NCBI GenBank assembly: GCA_026770585.1
Contig: MU646404.1
Span: 336,120 to 347,551 of the forward strand
Reading direction: 5' to 3'
Length of the DNA stretch: 11,432 nucleotides
Source: Baffinella frigidus
Taxonomy: Eukaryota; Cryptophyceae; Cryptomonadales; Baffinellaceae
Shown here: positions 7,501 to 11,432 of the stretch, piece after piece
Numbering within the stretch: the first letter of the stretch is position 1
Layout: every line of letters begins with the position of its first letter
Made by a program: the position numbers and the translations under genes
Notes under the pieces: model-generated
The model's database searches: none
Told to the model about the DNA's origin: nothing
Seen by the model: the letters and a program-made list of their open reading frames with translations, nothing else

Positions 7501-10500
7501 CGTTATAGTATGGGTGGACAATGTACTTGTAACGGACGCAAACTGACTTTGGCGGTGTGCATGACACACAGGCCCGCCTCAGAACTGACGAATCTAATTT
7601 CGGACCAAGACAGAATCTGTCCCGCTATCTTAGGCTCCCCGCGCGGAAGGTAAGGGTGTAAATGCTATTTTAGGCATCAACTGATGCTATCTTACGCCTC
7701 TTCATCAGGGCAGATTCTGGTATGGTCCGAGATGAAATCGCGAGACCAGACAGGGGGCGATGGGGAAGCCGCTACACGTGGCGATGAGCATGGGGCAGTA
7801 CGGACGCGATACACCATTACAACAAACCATTACCCGGAAACGGGTTGGTTCTGAAGCTTTTCCCCCCTGCGTAGCCCACTGTGTGGATTTTTTTTGCTCT
7901 GAATAAGTCCCTCCGTTGACTTTGTTTTTCTGCGCGGCAGGGGGCGATGGGGGATGTACATGGGGCAGTACACGGGGTTGTAAGCCCGTCTACTCAATGT
8001 TTTGTACCGAGTCGCGTCCAACTTAGTCCTCGAACGATGGCTTTCTGCATGCCCCAGCCTGTTACCCCCCGAGGCGGGCCTGTCCGACACGGACGTGACT
8101 CTGGCACAAATTATTCGGACGTGACTCTGGCACAAATTATTCGGACGTGACTCTGGCACAAAGTATTCAGACGTGACTCTGGCACAAAACATCACAACAT
8201 TACAATCATGCACACAACATTACAATCAAGAACCCTGAACCCTGAATACAACACCAGGGGGCGATGGGGAAGCCGCTGCACGTGGCGATGTACATGGGGC
8301 AGTACACGGACGCCACGCGCAACGGGCGCCTCCTCCGTGACTCGCTCGTGGACAGCGCGGGCGGTTAGTTGCCCCAAACCCTACACCTGAAACTCGAGAC
8401 GCGAAACCCTACACCTGAAACACGAAACGCGAAACCGCGACTCGCTTGTCGAGCGCGGGCGGTTGCTCCCAAACCCGAACCCCCCGAAACTGTCAGCAAA
8501 GATTACTGTGCTCAAAGAAACCCTGCACCCGAAACCCCAAACCTGAAACCTGAAACCTGAAACCCCAAACTCCAAACCCGAAACCTGAAACCCCACATAC
8601 CACCCCCCCAAACTCAGCGGTGGTGATGGCGTGGAACCCGAAACCGCAAACCTGAAACGGCACCCCCCACACGCAGCGGTGGTGACGTACTTCTACGGCT
8701 TCACAAACGCGGACCTGGGGCGCGCGTACCAGGCGCAGGTTATCGTCGTGCCGGAGATCATGAACGGTGCCCCCCCCCCCCTCTAAACCCTAAAGTTGAA
8801 ACCCTAAGCCCTGAACCCTAAACTCGAAACCCTAAGCCCTGCACCCTAAACTCTAAACCCTAAACCCAAAATCCTAAACCCTAAACCCTAAACCCTAAAC
8901 CCTAAACCCTAAACCCTAAACCCTAAACCCTAAACCCTAAACCCTAAACCCTAAACCAGACCTCTCTCCCTCTCTCCCGAAACCCTCAACCCCAAACACT
9001 AAGCCCTTAGCCCTGAACCATAAACCAGAAGCCCTCTGTCTGCAATTTGTGTGGAAGCAGGGATGGGTGCAGGGTGTCAAGAATGATATTCCGGATTAAG
9101 TTTTTGGCGGGTCCGGCGGGAGGCGGGAAGGTTTTGTTCGCGAGGGCTTCCGCGAGAACCTTAGGGTTGCGCAGGTGGAGATTTAGTTGTACATCCGGGA
9201 GATTGGGGAGGATCATACGGCGAGGGGCGACGCATCGTTCGGTACTGAGGAGCGCTCTGAGAGCTGCTGAGGGCGCGGGGGCGCGAGGGCGCGAGAGGAG
9301 TCACCTCCCAACCTCCCACGTAGGAGCGATCTGAGCGCTGGCGCCCTCCCCTGCGCCGCAACCGGATCGATGCTTGCGACAAAGCAGATAACTTCCAGTG
9401 TCTGCGTATGGTGGGATTTCGCAAAACCGGAAGGACCTAAAACCTCGCAGGGCTCCCCGACATCGCGTAGGAGCGATGGAGCTGACGCCCTCCCCTGCGA
9501 TCTGAGAGATCTGAGCGATCTGAGAGGCTTGAGCGATCTGAGCGATGTGTGCGCTGACGCCCACCCCAACCTCGCAGGGCTGCCCGACATCATGCCGGAC
9601 GCGGCGCGGATGGTAATAGTAACGGGGGGGGGAATACACGAAATATGTAGTAAATTTACAGGAAATGCGTAGTAAATTTACAGGCAACTTGTAGTAAATT
9701 TTGCAACCTCGCAGGGCTGCCCGACATCATGCCGGACGCCGCGCGGAGCATTGGGCAGTATATCGAGGCGGGCGGGAAGATGGTCTTCGCGGGCTCCAAG
9801 GATGGCGCGGTTTGAACCCTCAACCCTCGACCCTTGGCCCCGAAACCCGGAATCCTTAGCCCCGAAACCCTAAACCCTTATCCCCGAACCCCGGAACCCG
9901 GAACCCGGAACCCGGAACCCTCAACCCGGAACCCTTAGCCCCGCAACCCGGAACCCTGGACCCTGGACCCTGGACCCTGGACCCTGGACCCTGGACCCTG
10001 ACCCCTCCACCCTAAACCCTAAACCCCACACCCGAAAGCAGGCGTTCCTCAACGCAATCTTCGGGACCTCGCTCGTCTACGCGTTCATCACCACGCCCAC
10101 GTAAACCCTGAGCCCGAAACCCGAAACCTGAACCCTACACCCCAAACCCCAAACCCTGAACCCTGAACCTTAAACCCTCGACAGCAAAACCGAAACCCTA
10201 AACCCTAAACCCTAAACTCCAAACCCTAAACCTTAAATCCTAAACCCTAACCCCCAAACCCCAAACCCTCAAATCCAAACCCCAAACACCAAACCACACC
10301 AGGACGCGCACGGGCGCGGCGTCAGGCACACGGTTCATGCACGTGGCAGGGCAGCTGCCCGCACTCCAGGTCCAAACCCGCAACCCTAAACCCTAAACCC
10401 TAAACCCTAAACCCTAAACCCTAAACCCTAAACCCTAAACCATACTCCCTAAACCATACTCCCTAACTAAGCCCTAACTATTTCCTAACTTACCCCTCAA

Positions 10501-10730
10501 TAAACCCTACACCCTACACCCTATACCCTATACCTTCATCCCAAAACCTTCAACACCAAAACCTAAACCCTACACTCTAAACCCTAATCCCCAATCCCTA
10601 AACCCTAAACCCAAAACCCTAAACCCAGGCGGTGTACGGCGTCACGGACCTGTCGCTCGGCGGGCACAGGCCGGGGCAGATGCTCTACTGCATGTACCAG
10701 GCGGAGGGCGCATGCTCGGTGTTCCGGTGA
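4499..10730 (+). CDS. Predicted membrane-anchored collagen-like protein with C-terminal ThuA/GATase-like domain (13 exons)
   Basis: Joined exons: 4499-4585, 4876-4963, 5150-5310, 5493-5585, 5914-6009, 6089-6361, 6598-6690, 8258-8363, 8677-8766, 9715-9809, 10042-10100, 10303-10369, 10629-10727, then TGA 10728-10730. This gives 469 residues. All 12 introns are GT-AG and phases match throughout. Residues 1-4 are basic (MSRR) and 6-25 hydrophobic, so a signal anchor or signal peptide is likely. Residues 59-112 are rich in Pro, Gln and Val. Residues 123-161 show heptad positions L, L, I, D, I, L, V, L, N, L, Y, M at exact 3-4 spacing, a probable trimerising coiled coil. Residues 169-303 are 45 perfect Gly-X-Y triplets. 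Residues 304-469 look like a Rossmann-type domain ([28 protein letters not shown]). By analogy with coiled-coil/collagen surface proteins I infer a trimeric extracellular stalk with a globular head. The ligand or activity is unknown. An in-frame ATG at 4439 would add 20 residues. The end is uncertain because the TGA overlaps a good donor (GTGAGC). Confidence 0.82.
4586..5149 (+). other. Introns 1 (4586-4875) and 2 (4964-5149)
   Basis: These two first introns are GC-rich and lack the CCCTAAA-like repeats found in all later introns. Intron 1 has a small hairpin around 4691-4719 (GTGCCGGGTGC ... GCGGCACCCGG). Nothing else is supported in them. Confidence 0.6.
4876..4963 (+). CDS. Exon 2: short Gly/Asn/Pro-rich segment
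   Basis: Residues 30-58 plus the first base of codon 59. The acceptor at 4871-4875 (CGCAG) follows a pyrimidine-rich stretch, and the donor at 4964 is GTAAGC, a near-consensus site. The peptide contains [20 protein letters not shown] and is not a recognised domain. A second acceptor, CTGCAG ending at 4890, would keep frame and drop five residues. Confidence 0.7.
5150..5310 (+). CDS. Exon 3: Pro/Gln-rich linker
   Basis: Residues 59-112, entered in phase 1 after the acceptor CGTCGCAG. The composition is dominated by Pro, Gln, Val, Ala and Tyr ([21 protein letters not shown]). It is probably an extended, disordered linker between membrane and coiled coil. Reading through the donor at 5311 gives an immediate TAA, which supports splicing at GTCTAA. 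Confidence 0.75.
5311..5492 (+). repeat. Intron 3: ACCATAAACC-type array
   Basis: From about 5315 to 5480 the intron consists of short units close to CCATAAA, CCATAGA and CCTAAAC, C-rich on the transcribed strand. The units look like a degenerate relative of the telomere motif CCCTAAA. Antisense reading gives the repetitive MVYGLW-type open frames, which are not genes. Confidence 0.85.
5493..5585 (+). CDS. Exon 4: first half of coiled coil
   Basis: Residues 113-143, both ends in phase 0. Leu/Ile residues at 123, 126, 130, 137 and 140 lie on one face at heptad spacing (133 is Asp). The heptad continues into exon 5 without a break, so this junction is well supported. The acceptor is CTCAG and the donor GTTAAA at 5586. 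Confidence 0.8.
5586..5913 (+). other. Intron 4 (328 bp)
   Basis: It contains a short G-rich array on the + strand at about 5661-5706 (GGTGCAGG/GGTGTAGG-like units), the one clear exception to the C-rich sense orientation of the repeats in this gene. The middle (5750-5880) is AT-richer with no recognisable element. A few CCCTAA-like units precede the acceptor at 5912. Confidence 0.6.
5914..6009 (+). CDS. Exon 5: second half of coiled coil and first collagen triplets
   Basis: Residues 144-175. Heptad positions V144, L147, N151, L154, Y158 and M161 complete the coiled coil. The Gly-X-Y repeat begins at G169 (GNT GSP G) and carries on in exon 6. A coiled coil directly before a collagen triple helix is the usual arrangement for chain nucleation. 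The donor at 6010 is GTATAC. Confidence 0.82.
6010..6088 (+). repeat. Intron 5 (79 bp): CCCAAAC/CCCTAAC units
   Basis: This is the shortest intron of the gene. Almost its whole length is CCCAAAC, CCCTAAC and related heptamers, C-rich on the sense strand, which also supply the pyrimidine-rich run before the CCCCAG acceptor. Confidence 0.75.
6089..6361 (+). CDS. Exon 6: main collagen-like Gly-X-Y block
   Basis: Residues 176-266. The 91 residues are pure Gly-X-Y in register with exon 5, with many GPP, GPQ, GPS and GRP triplets. Proline is common at X and Y, so hydroxyproline-type stabilisation is possible. The intron boundaries cut triplets (G|VR before, GE|V after), unlike the classic fibrillar collagen exons of animals, which start on a whole Gly codon. 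Confidence 0.92.
6362..6597 (+). repeat. Intron 6: ACCATG(A/C)ACC array and AATAAA cluster
   Basis: From about 6388 to 6555 the intron is an array of GGAACCATGCACCA, CCATGAA and CCATACA units. It ends in an A-rich stretch with overlapping AATAAA hexamers (6560-6580) just before the acceptor. These hexamers could act as an internal polyadenylation signal, but in-frame exon 7 downstream argues they are normally skipped. Confidence 0.7.
6598..6690 (+). CDS. Exon 7: collagen-like block, continued
   Basis: Residues 267-297. It completes the triplet GE|V and continues [30 protein letters not shown] without a break. The acceptor is CACGCAG and the donor GTGCCC at 6691. The last 35 bases or so are echoed twice in the intron that follows (near 6914 and 7061). 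Confidence 0.9.
6694..6858 (+). repeat. TATC/TGTC microsatellite
   Basis: About 165 bp of TATC tetramers with TGTC, TGTA and TTTG interruptions, starting right after the exon 7 donor. It is followed by copies of a CTATGTTGATATCGAT unit (6856-6895). Similar sequence recurs at 7096-7175, next to the second exon 7 echo, so the whole block seems to have been duplicated. Confidence 0.9.
6914..6946 (+). pseudogene. Echo of exon 7 end plus donor, copy 1
   Basis: The sequence matches the last bases of exon 7 (ATGACGGGCGAGCAGGGGC) with a 9-bp internal loss, and keeps CCCAG|GT, so a donor-like site survives. No obvious acceptor of its own is seen, so it is probably a dead duplicate rather than a mutually exclusive exon. 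Confidence 0.75.
7061..7092 (+). pseudogene. Echo of exon 7 end, copy 2
   Basis: CGCCGGGCATGACGGGCGAG and then CAGGGGCC match exon 7 from 6651 on. The copy then diverges (ACAAGGC) and runs into TATC-like sequence, as the true exon does. The donor is lost. Confidence 0.75.
7379..7499. mobile_element. MITE-like element with imperfect terminal inverted repeats
   Basis: The left end GAATGAGGACTTGCTTGGAC and the right end TTGCAATAAGTCCTCATTC are imperfect inverted repeats of about 30 bp. They continue inward as GTGGCTCTGGT and ACCGAGCCGCG. A related end (CCGAGTCGCGTCCAACTTAG) recurs at about 8008-8033, right after the second defective exon 8 copy. No coding capacity. Confidence 0.6.
7589..7740. 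mobile_element. MITE-like element, 152 bp, about 30-bp inverted ends
   Basis: The left end CGAATCTAATTTCGGACCAA (then GACAGAATCTG) pairs imperfectly with the right end (CAGATTCTGG, then TATGGTCCGAGATGAAATCG). No coding capacity. The first defective exon 8 copy begins about a dozen bases after its right end. Confidence 0.65.
7752..7812 (+). pseudogene. Defective copy A of exon 8
   Basis: After an AG, the sequence GGGGCGATGGGGAAGCCGCT and its continuation match exon 8 for about 55 bases ([15 protein letters not shown] in the same frame) and then diverge into ACACCATTACAA repeats. The second half of the exon and its donor are missing. Confidence 0.8.
7939..7974 (+). pseudogene. Defective copy B of exon 8
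   Basis: It starts after GCGGCAG with GGGGCGATGGGGGATGTACA and continues to CAGTACACGG. Compared with exon 8 it lacks 17 bases between two GATG motifs, which shifts the frame. It stops where sequence like the MITE end begins (about 7975-8033). Confidence 0.8.
8091..8188 (+). repeat. 26-bp tandem repeat, 3.8 copies
   Basis: The units start at 8091, 8117, 8143 and 8169 and read GGACGTGACTCTGGCACAAA followed by TTATTC, with one or two changes in later copies. The core ACTCTGGC matches the inner part of the terminal repeat of the MITE at 847-971. The copies are adjacent with no spacers, so this is not a CRISPR array. Confidence 0.95.
8258..8363 (+). CDS. Exon 8: last collagen triplets and start of C-terminal domain
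   Basis: Residues 298-332 plus one base. GAM GKP ends the collagen repeat in register. It is followed by [10 protein letters not shown] (probable beta strand 1) and a polar helix with [13 protein letters not shown]. The acceptor is ACACCAG and the donor GTTAGT at 8364, phase 1. Two defective copies of the exon start lie upstream at 7754 and 7942, and one copy of its end lies downstream near 8441. Confidence 0.82.
8364..8676 (+). repeat. Intron 8: CCTGAAA/CCCGAAAC repeats and exon-end echoes
   Basis: Most of the intron is short C-rich heptamer-like repeats (ACCTGAAAC, CCCGAAAC, CCCCAAAC). At 8441-8468 it repeats the end of exon 8 with its donor (GCGACTCGCTTGTC, GAGCGCGGGCGGTTG). At 8611-8630 it repeats the acceptor and first bases of exon 9 (CTCAGCGGTGGTGATGG). 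Confidence 0.75.
8677..8766 (+). CDS. Exon 9: C-terminal domain, VTYF / VIVVPE segment
   Basis: Residues 333-362 plus one base, entered in phase 1 after ACGCAG. It encodes [20 protein letters not shown] and then the strand VIVVPEI. The pattern strand, F-x-x-ADL, helix, VIVVPE is like ThuA-type/amidotransferase-like Rossmann proteins. A partial copy of the acceptor and first bases sits 59 bases upstream at 8618. Confidence 0.82.
8873..8957 (+). repeat. Telomere-like (CCCTAAA)12
   Basis: About 12 uninterrupted heptamers of CCCTAAA on the sense strand, the purest and longest telomere-type run in the window. It sits inside intron 9, so it is interstitial and not a chromosome end. Degenerate units flank it on both sides (8785-8872, 8975-9030). 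Confidence 0.95.
9441..9480 (+). pseudogene. Defective copy 1 of exon 10 start with acceptor
   Basis: AACCTCGCAG|GGCTCCCCGACATC repeats the last intron bases and first codons of exon 10, with one change, then breaks into CGTAGGAGCGATGGAGC. That flank itself repeats 9321-9350. Confidence 0.8.
9568..9612 (+). pseudogene. Defective copy 2 of exon 10 start with acceptor
   Basis: AACCTCGCAG|GGCTGCCCGACATCATGCCG and its continuation match exon 10 for about 33 bases, nearly identically. After GCGCGGA it reads TG|GTAATAG, which looks like a donor. Using it as a small extra exon would add 35 bases and break the frame. Confidence 0.8.
9715..9809 (+). CDS. Exon 10: C-terminal domain, helix and [10 protein letters not shown] strand
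   Basis: Residues 363-394. It completes a Gly codon, then [20 protein letters not shown] and [11 protein letters not shown]. The helix, the AGG turn and the hydrophobic strand are typical of the central sheet of GATase-like folds. No cysteine occurs at the nucleophile-elbow position, so a classical amidotransferase reaction is unlikely. Two defective copies precede it at 9451 and 9578. Confidence 0.85.
9810..10041 (+). repeat. Intron 10: CCCGGAA and CCCTGGA arrays
   Basis: The intron holds tandem CCCGGAA units (about 9888-9950) and CCCTGGA units (about 9953-10000), both related in length and composition to CCCTAAA, then plain CCCTAAA units before the acceptor at 10040. Sense strand C-rich. 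Confidence 0.85.
10042..10100 (+). CDS. Exon 11: FLNAIFG segment
   Basis: Residues 395-413 plus two bases. [19 protein letters not shown] contains the FLNAxFG motif that follows the AGG strand in related domains. The acceptor is AAAGCAG. The donor GTAAAC at 10101 leaves phase 2, matched by exon 12. Reading through gives TAA at once. Confidence 0.82.
10101..10302 (+). repeat. Intron 11: CCCTAAA/CCCAAAC repeats
   Basis: Almost the entire intron is CCCTAAA, CCCGAAA, CCCCAAA and similar heptamers with the C-rich strand in the transcript, ending ACACCAG. Confidence 0.85.
10303..10369 (+). CDS. Exon 12: GTRF / LPALQ segment
   Basis: Residues 414-436. The first base completes Thr414, then [20 protein letters not shown]. 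The acceptor is ACACCAG and the donor GTCCAA at 10370, phase 0. A Gly-Thr-Arg-Phe loop followed by a Leu-Pro motif fits the C-terminal half of the same domain. Confidence 0.78.
10370..10628 (+). repeat. Intron 12: telomere-like (CCCTAAA)8 and degenerate units
   Basis: A clean run of about eight CCCTAAA units (10383-10440) is followed by degenerate CTAACTA, CCCTACA and CCTATAC units, and again CCCTAAAC before the acceptor at 10627. Sense strand C-rich. Confidence 0.9.
10629..10730 (+). CDS. Exon 13: C-terminal end, or last exon in the window
   Basis: Residues 437-469: [20 protein letters not shown] and then [13 protein letters not shown], followed by TGA 10728-10730. The TGA overlaps a strong donor (GTGAGC from 10727), so the gene may instead continue into an exon I cannot find before 11432. 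Related domains often extend a little past the SVF strand, so both readings are open. Confidence 0.68.
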   Translation, partial: AVYGVTDLSLGGHRPGQMLYCMYQAEGACSVFR

Positions 10731-10948
10731 GCCCGAACCCCAAACGCGAAACGCGGATCACGAAACACGGAACCCTAAATCCTGAACCCTAGACTTGAGC
10801 CCCCGCCCCCCGCCCCCATGGTGTCGCACTAGGCGGGGGTTTCGCGGTTCGTGGTTCGTGAGTCGTGATTCGAGATTCGTGATTCGTGATTCGTGATGCG
10901 CCGCTGGCACTCGCGCGCGGATGAAGGGTTTAGGGTTTAGGGGTATGA
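10731..10948. repeat. Downstream repeats: CACGAA/GATTCGT units
   Basis: After the stop or donor come CGAAACACGG-like units, a C-rich tract, then GGTTCGTGAGTCGTGATTCG-type units (10844-10896) and a short GGGTTTAGGGTTTAGGGG run (10926-10943), G-rich on + again. The two arms CACGAA and TTCGTG are inverse, so a loose hairpin is possible. Confidence 0.7.
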
Positions 10949-11124
10949 CCACCAACCCTCACGACTTGGGCAAATCGACGATTTTCGATTTGGGATTTCA
11001 AGGGGCTTCCAGTCGGAATCCGACTTCGGTTGAAGTCGGAATCCGACTTCAACGGCTCCAATTCCCCTTGAAATCGAAAATCGAAAATCGTCGATTTGCC
11101 CAAGCCGTGAGTGAGGGTTGGTGG
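10949..11124. repeat. Fold-back element, about 176 bp
   Basis: The arms CCACCAACCCTCACGACTTG...TTTCAAGGGG (10949-11005) and CCCCTTGAAATCGAAAATCG...GTGAGGGTTGGTGG (11064-11124) pair with a few mismatches. The loop holds two copies of the palindrome AAGTCGGAATCCGACTT or close to it. No coding capacity. Confidence 0.88.
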
Positions 11125-11203
11125 GATGATGCAGGCGATCTGGCTCTGCCTCGCTCGGATTGACTCATCGAGCCAGGCGCTGACGACGGGGTTGTGTGGA
11201 GAT

Positions 11204-11290
11204 GTACCTCGCTCATCAGAAACCAACCCCCCACAGGACCCTACAGCAGGCCTATGCCTAGGGCCCTATGCTGGTCCTATGGGGGCCCCG
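11204..11290 (+). mobile_element. Element B, copy 2 (diverged or truncated)
   Basis: GTACCTCGCTCATCAGAAAC and the core GGACCCTACAGCAGGCCTAT then GCCTAGGGCCCTATG match 1109-1190. The right inverted end of copy 1 is not seen, although GCTACAGGGGTAC at 11331 may be a remnant. Confidence 0.8.
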
Positions 11291-11343
11291 TTTTTGTATG
11301 CAGATCTCCTGCAGCATCATAACCTGAGGGGCTACAGGGGTAC

Positions 11344-11345
<2 letters not shown>

Positions 11346-11432
<87 letters not shown>
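11346..11432 (+). repeat. (GA)n microsatellite running off the window
   Basis: An 87-bp GA/AG dinucleotide run with a GGG interruption near 11392 and GG at the very end. It may be longer than shown. Confidence 0.97.

Larger units (their letters stand above)
6691..8257 (+). other. Intron 7 (1567 bp): microsatellite, exon echoes and MITE-like inserts
   Basis: The longest intron, joining exon 7 to exon 8 in phase 0. In order it holds a TATC/TGTC microsatellite, GTTGATATCGATC units, two partial copies of the exon 7 end (near 6914 and 7061), MITE-like elements at 7379-7499 and 7589-7740, two defective copies of the exon 8 start (7754, 7942) and a 26-bp tandem repeat at 8091-8188. No independent gene is supported in it. 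Confidence 0.7.
8767..9714 (+). other. Intron 9 (948 bp): CCCTAAA array, unexplained segment, exon 10 echoes
   Basis: It starts with a C run and CCCTAAA repeats. From about 9030 to 9440 comes a segment without such repeats whose two strands both read like protein for about 60 residues (+ strand [16 protein letters not shown], a decayed Walker A look-alike), but no exon can be built from it. Then follow AGCGATCTGAG repeats, two broken exon 10 copies, and three GTAGTAAATTTACAGG-like units before the true acceptor. Confidence 0.6.

Noticed and set aside
7752-7812. Exon 8 copy A as a functional alternative exon
   Set aside because: After the shared part its frame runs through unrelated sequence to a stop, and no matching donor or second half of the domain is present.
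8091-8188. CRISPR-like array
   Set aside because: The 26-bp units are directly adjacent with no spacers, in an intron of a eukaryotic gene.
8873-8957. A real chromosome end (telomere)
   Set aside because: The CCCTAAA run is only about 85 bp, is inside an intron and is followed by coding exons of the same gene.

Overview
The window looks like nuclear DNA from a repeat-rich eukaryote, most likely a unicellular alga or other protist. The reasons are one gene with many GT-AG spliceosomal introns, very GC-rich exons, and abundant plant/alga/dinoflagellate-type TTTAGGG (CCCTAAA) telomere-like repeats inside introns and flanks. The exact lineage (green prasinophyte, dinoflagellate or other) cannot be decided from the sequence alone.

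Layout. Positions 1-4284 hold no gene I can support. They are a mosaic of tandem repeats, degenerate TTTAGGG arrays, a 38-nt G tract and several short non-autonomous elements with terminal inverted repeats (MITE-like) or fold-back structure. One segment (about 2632-2875) is a near-identical inverted copy of the 5' flank and first codons of the gene downstream. Positions 3600-4284 are GC-rich and unexplained.

The one real gene runs on the + strand from ATG 4499 to about 10730, in 13 exons separated by 12 introns. I rebuilt it by hand. Every intron is GT...AG, the phases agree at every junction, and the joined exons total 1407 nt (469 codons) before a TGA. The predicted protein has an N-terminal membrane segment, a Pro/Gln-rich stretch, a coiled coil with twelve consecutive a/d positions, 45 uninterrupted Gly-X-Y collagen triplets (residues 169-303), and a C-terminal alpha/beta domain that resembles ThuA-like/class I glutamine-amidotransferase-like folds without a visible catalytic cysteine. 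The coiled coil and the collagen repeat both stay in register across introns, which strongly supports the exon model. The likely product is a trimeric, surface-displayed or secreted collagen-like protein with a globular C-terminal head.

Introns 3 to 12 are mostly built of CCCTAAA-like or ACCATAAA-like repeats, with the C-rich strand in the transcript. Introns 7, 8 and 9 also hold broken echoes of the neighbouring exon ends together with their splice sites, and intron 7 carries MITE-like insertions. After 10730 the window returns to repeats: a CGAATCA-type array, a fold-back element at 10949-11124, a second copy of the element seen at 1101-1223, and a (GA)n tract running off the end.
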